This document shows, in pieces, positions 63,094-64,000 of a stretch of 64,000 nucleotides of DNA (position 1 is its first letter; each line of letters begins with the position of its first letter). The DNA is from Crambe crambe (lineage: Eukaryota > Porifera > Demospongiae > Poecilosclerida > Crambeidae), in contig OZ004591.1 of the NCBI GenBank assembly GCA_963924555.1, positions 4,836,001-4,900,000 on the forward strand, read 5' to 3'. Position numbers and translations under genes: made by a program. The notes beneath the pieces are model-generated. The model was not told the origin of the DNA and made no database searches. It was given only the letters and a program-made list of their open reading frames with translations.

Positions 63094-64000
63094 ATGAATG
63101 ATCAAGTCAATGAACAGTCACCACTCTTGCCTGTTGCAGCCACCTCAGTTCGTAAGCAAAGTTACTTGTATGACTACTTTAAAATCGGCTGTATCACATC
63201 AAAGCCTGCTTTTGTGATACTTTTTTGGAGTTTTTCAGCATTACTAGCAAATAAAATCTTTATTAATACAGGAAATATATATAGTTCGAGAATCTATACA
63301 GAACCCTCACTGCATAGAACAATTATATTCATTTTTTTTTTCCTTGGCATAACTATCATCTATCCTGTGGCTGGCTTGCTTGCTGATATTAAATTCGGTC
63401 GCTACAAGACTGTGTTATGTAGTTCTTACATCATAGTCATAGCTGTGGGCTTGTTCCCTCTGCATGCTGTTTGGATTGCAGTGATGAAAAATAACCTTAA
63501 TGATCTCTTAAGAAGTCCTTTTCTGAGTCTCGTGATTCTGCTTTTACTGAATATAACAGTACTATTAATTAGTTCCATCATATTCACTACTAATGCTATC
63601 AACTTTGGCATGGACCAGCTCCATGACTCATCAACTCAAGATTCTGTTCTCTTTGTGCACTGGTATGTGTGGCTTAATTATCTGAGTATGCTGGTAACAG
63701 GAGTCCCATGGAGTCTTTTCATTTATGATTCTCGGTATTTGGACTACATAGACACATTCAGAATAGTTGCTTTAGCTTTATATTCGTCTATTTTCTGTGT
63801 CATTTTAGTCATCCTCATCTCCTCTCTGTGTTTAATCAAATACAAGCAAAGATGGTTCTTGATAGAACCTGGAAGAGTGAATCCTTACAAACTGGTGTAC
63901 AGAGTTGTCAAGTTTGCCTGGCACCACGAGATCCCTGTTCGTCGCAGTGCCTTCACCTACTGTGAGGATGAGTGGCCTTCAAGACTGGATCTTGGCAAAC
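63094..64000 (+). CDS. POT/SLC15-like transporter, subfamily B, partial at window edge
   Basis: Open for 302 codons from ATG 63094 (ACCACAATGAATG) to the window end with no stop. MNDQVNEQSPLL keeps the dileucine. SVRKQSYLYDYFKIGCITSK is shared with pseudogene 57504. Then ADIKFGRYKT, NFGMDQ, FVHWYVW, GRVNPYKLVYRVVKFAW, CEDEWPSRLDLGK. TM1 (PAFVILFWSFSALLANKIF) lacks ExxER. The N-terminal half differs clearly from the MDGQ copies while the linker is nearly identical. The rest lies right of the window. Confidence 0.85.
   Translation, partial: MNDQVNEQSPLLPVAATSVRKQSYLYDYFKIGCITSKPAFVILFWSFSALLANKIFINTGNIYSSRIYTEPSLHRTIIFIFFFLGITIIYPVAGLLADIKFGRYKTVLCSSYIIVIAVGLFPLHAVWIAVMKNNLNDLLRSPFLSLVILLLLNITVLLISSIIFTTNAINFGMDQLHDSSTQDSVLFVHWYVWLNYLSMLVTGVPWSLFIYDSRYLDYIDTFRIVALALYSSIFCVILVILISSLCLIKYKQRWFLIEPGRVNPYKLVYRVVKFAWHHEIPVRRSAFTYCEDEWPSRLDLGK

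Overview
This is eukaryotic, animal-type DNA. It is AT-rich, repeat-dense and sparse in genes, with TATA promoters, splice-like signals, microsatellites and many non-autonomous DNA transposons. The transposon relics are of metazoan type: a THAP/HTH/DDE transposase, a CR1/L2-like LINE tail, cysteine-rich (CXC-like) transposon ORF tails, and an integrase zinc finger beside a PHD finger. My best guess is an early-branching metazoan, probably a demosponge (roughly even confidence). No rRNA, tRNA, CRISPR array or prokaryotic gene was found.

Layout. 1-21.1 kb is almost entirely mobile-element debris: dispersed and tandem repeats, two CAGTC-ended DNA elements (3598-5762 and 13590-15414), a minisatellite inside an inverted-end element (7.16-10.4 kb), a 1.5-kb double palindrome (10425-11955), and repeated copies of a composite element made of a long palindrome, a body and a short 3' hairpin. 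21.1-27 kb holds a fragment of the gene family found further right, split by a 3.27-kb insertion of the same palindrome/hairpin class. 27-64 kb is a tandem array of one gene family: five full-length intronless ORFs (27616, 33281, 39553, 45522, 49554), one copy running off the right edge (63094), five larger pseudogenes (36874, 43790, 47755, 53282, 57504) and three short fragments (22030, 38345, 62540).

The array genes encode ~600-residue, 12-helix transporters. I assign them to the proton-dependent oligopeptide transporter family (POT/PTR2/NPF, animal SLC15). The support is a TM2-3 ADxxFGRYKT motif, an NFGxDQ plus FVHWYVW stretch, a central EDEWPSR...YGGPFTxEQVEDVK linker, LKRIGVGL, and a late SPYSMKGL motif. 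They lack the ExxER proton-coupling motif expected in TM1. All keep an acidic dileucine (ExxxLL) near the N-terminus, as in lysosomal SLC15A3/A4. Three share a promoter with the TATA box ~110 nt before the ATG. Spacers repeatedly carry a block with TTCAAGAA.

The most unusual signal is the palindrome-body-hairpin element class. At least six palindrome families share an ACAAGTRA-like terminus and a GTAGGGAT box 40-42 nt inside it. A separate 3' end carries the same box next to a 9-bp-stem hairpin. The two arms of each palindrome change in concert between copies, and the central loop is inverted between copies, which points to recombination or templated repair between arms.
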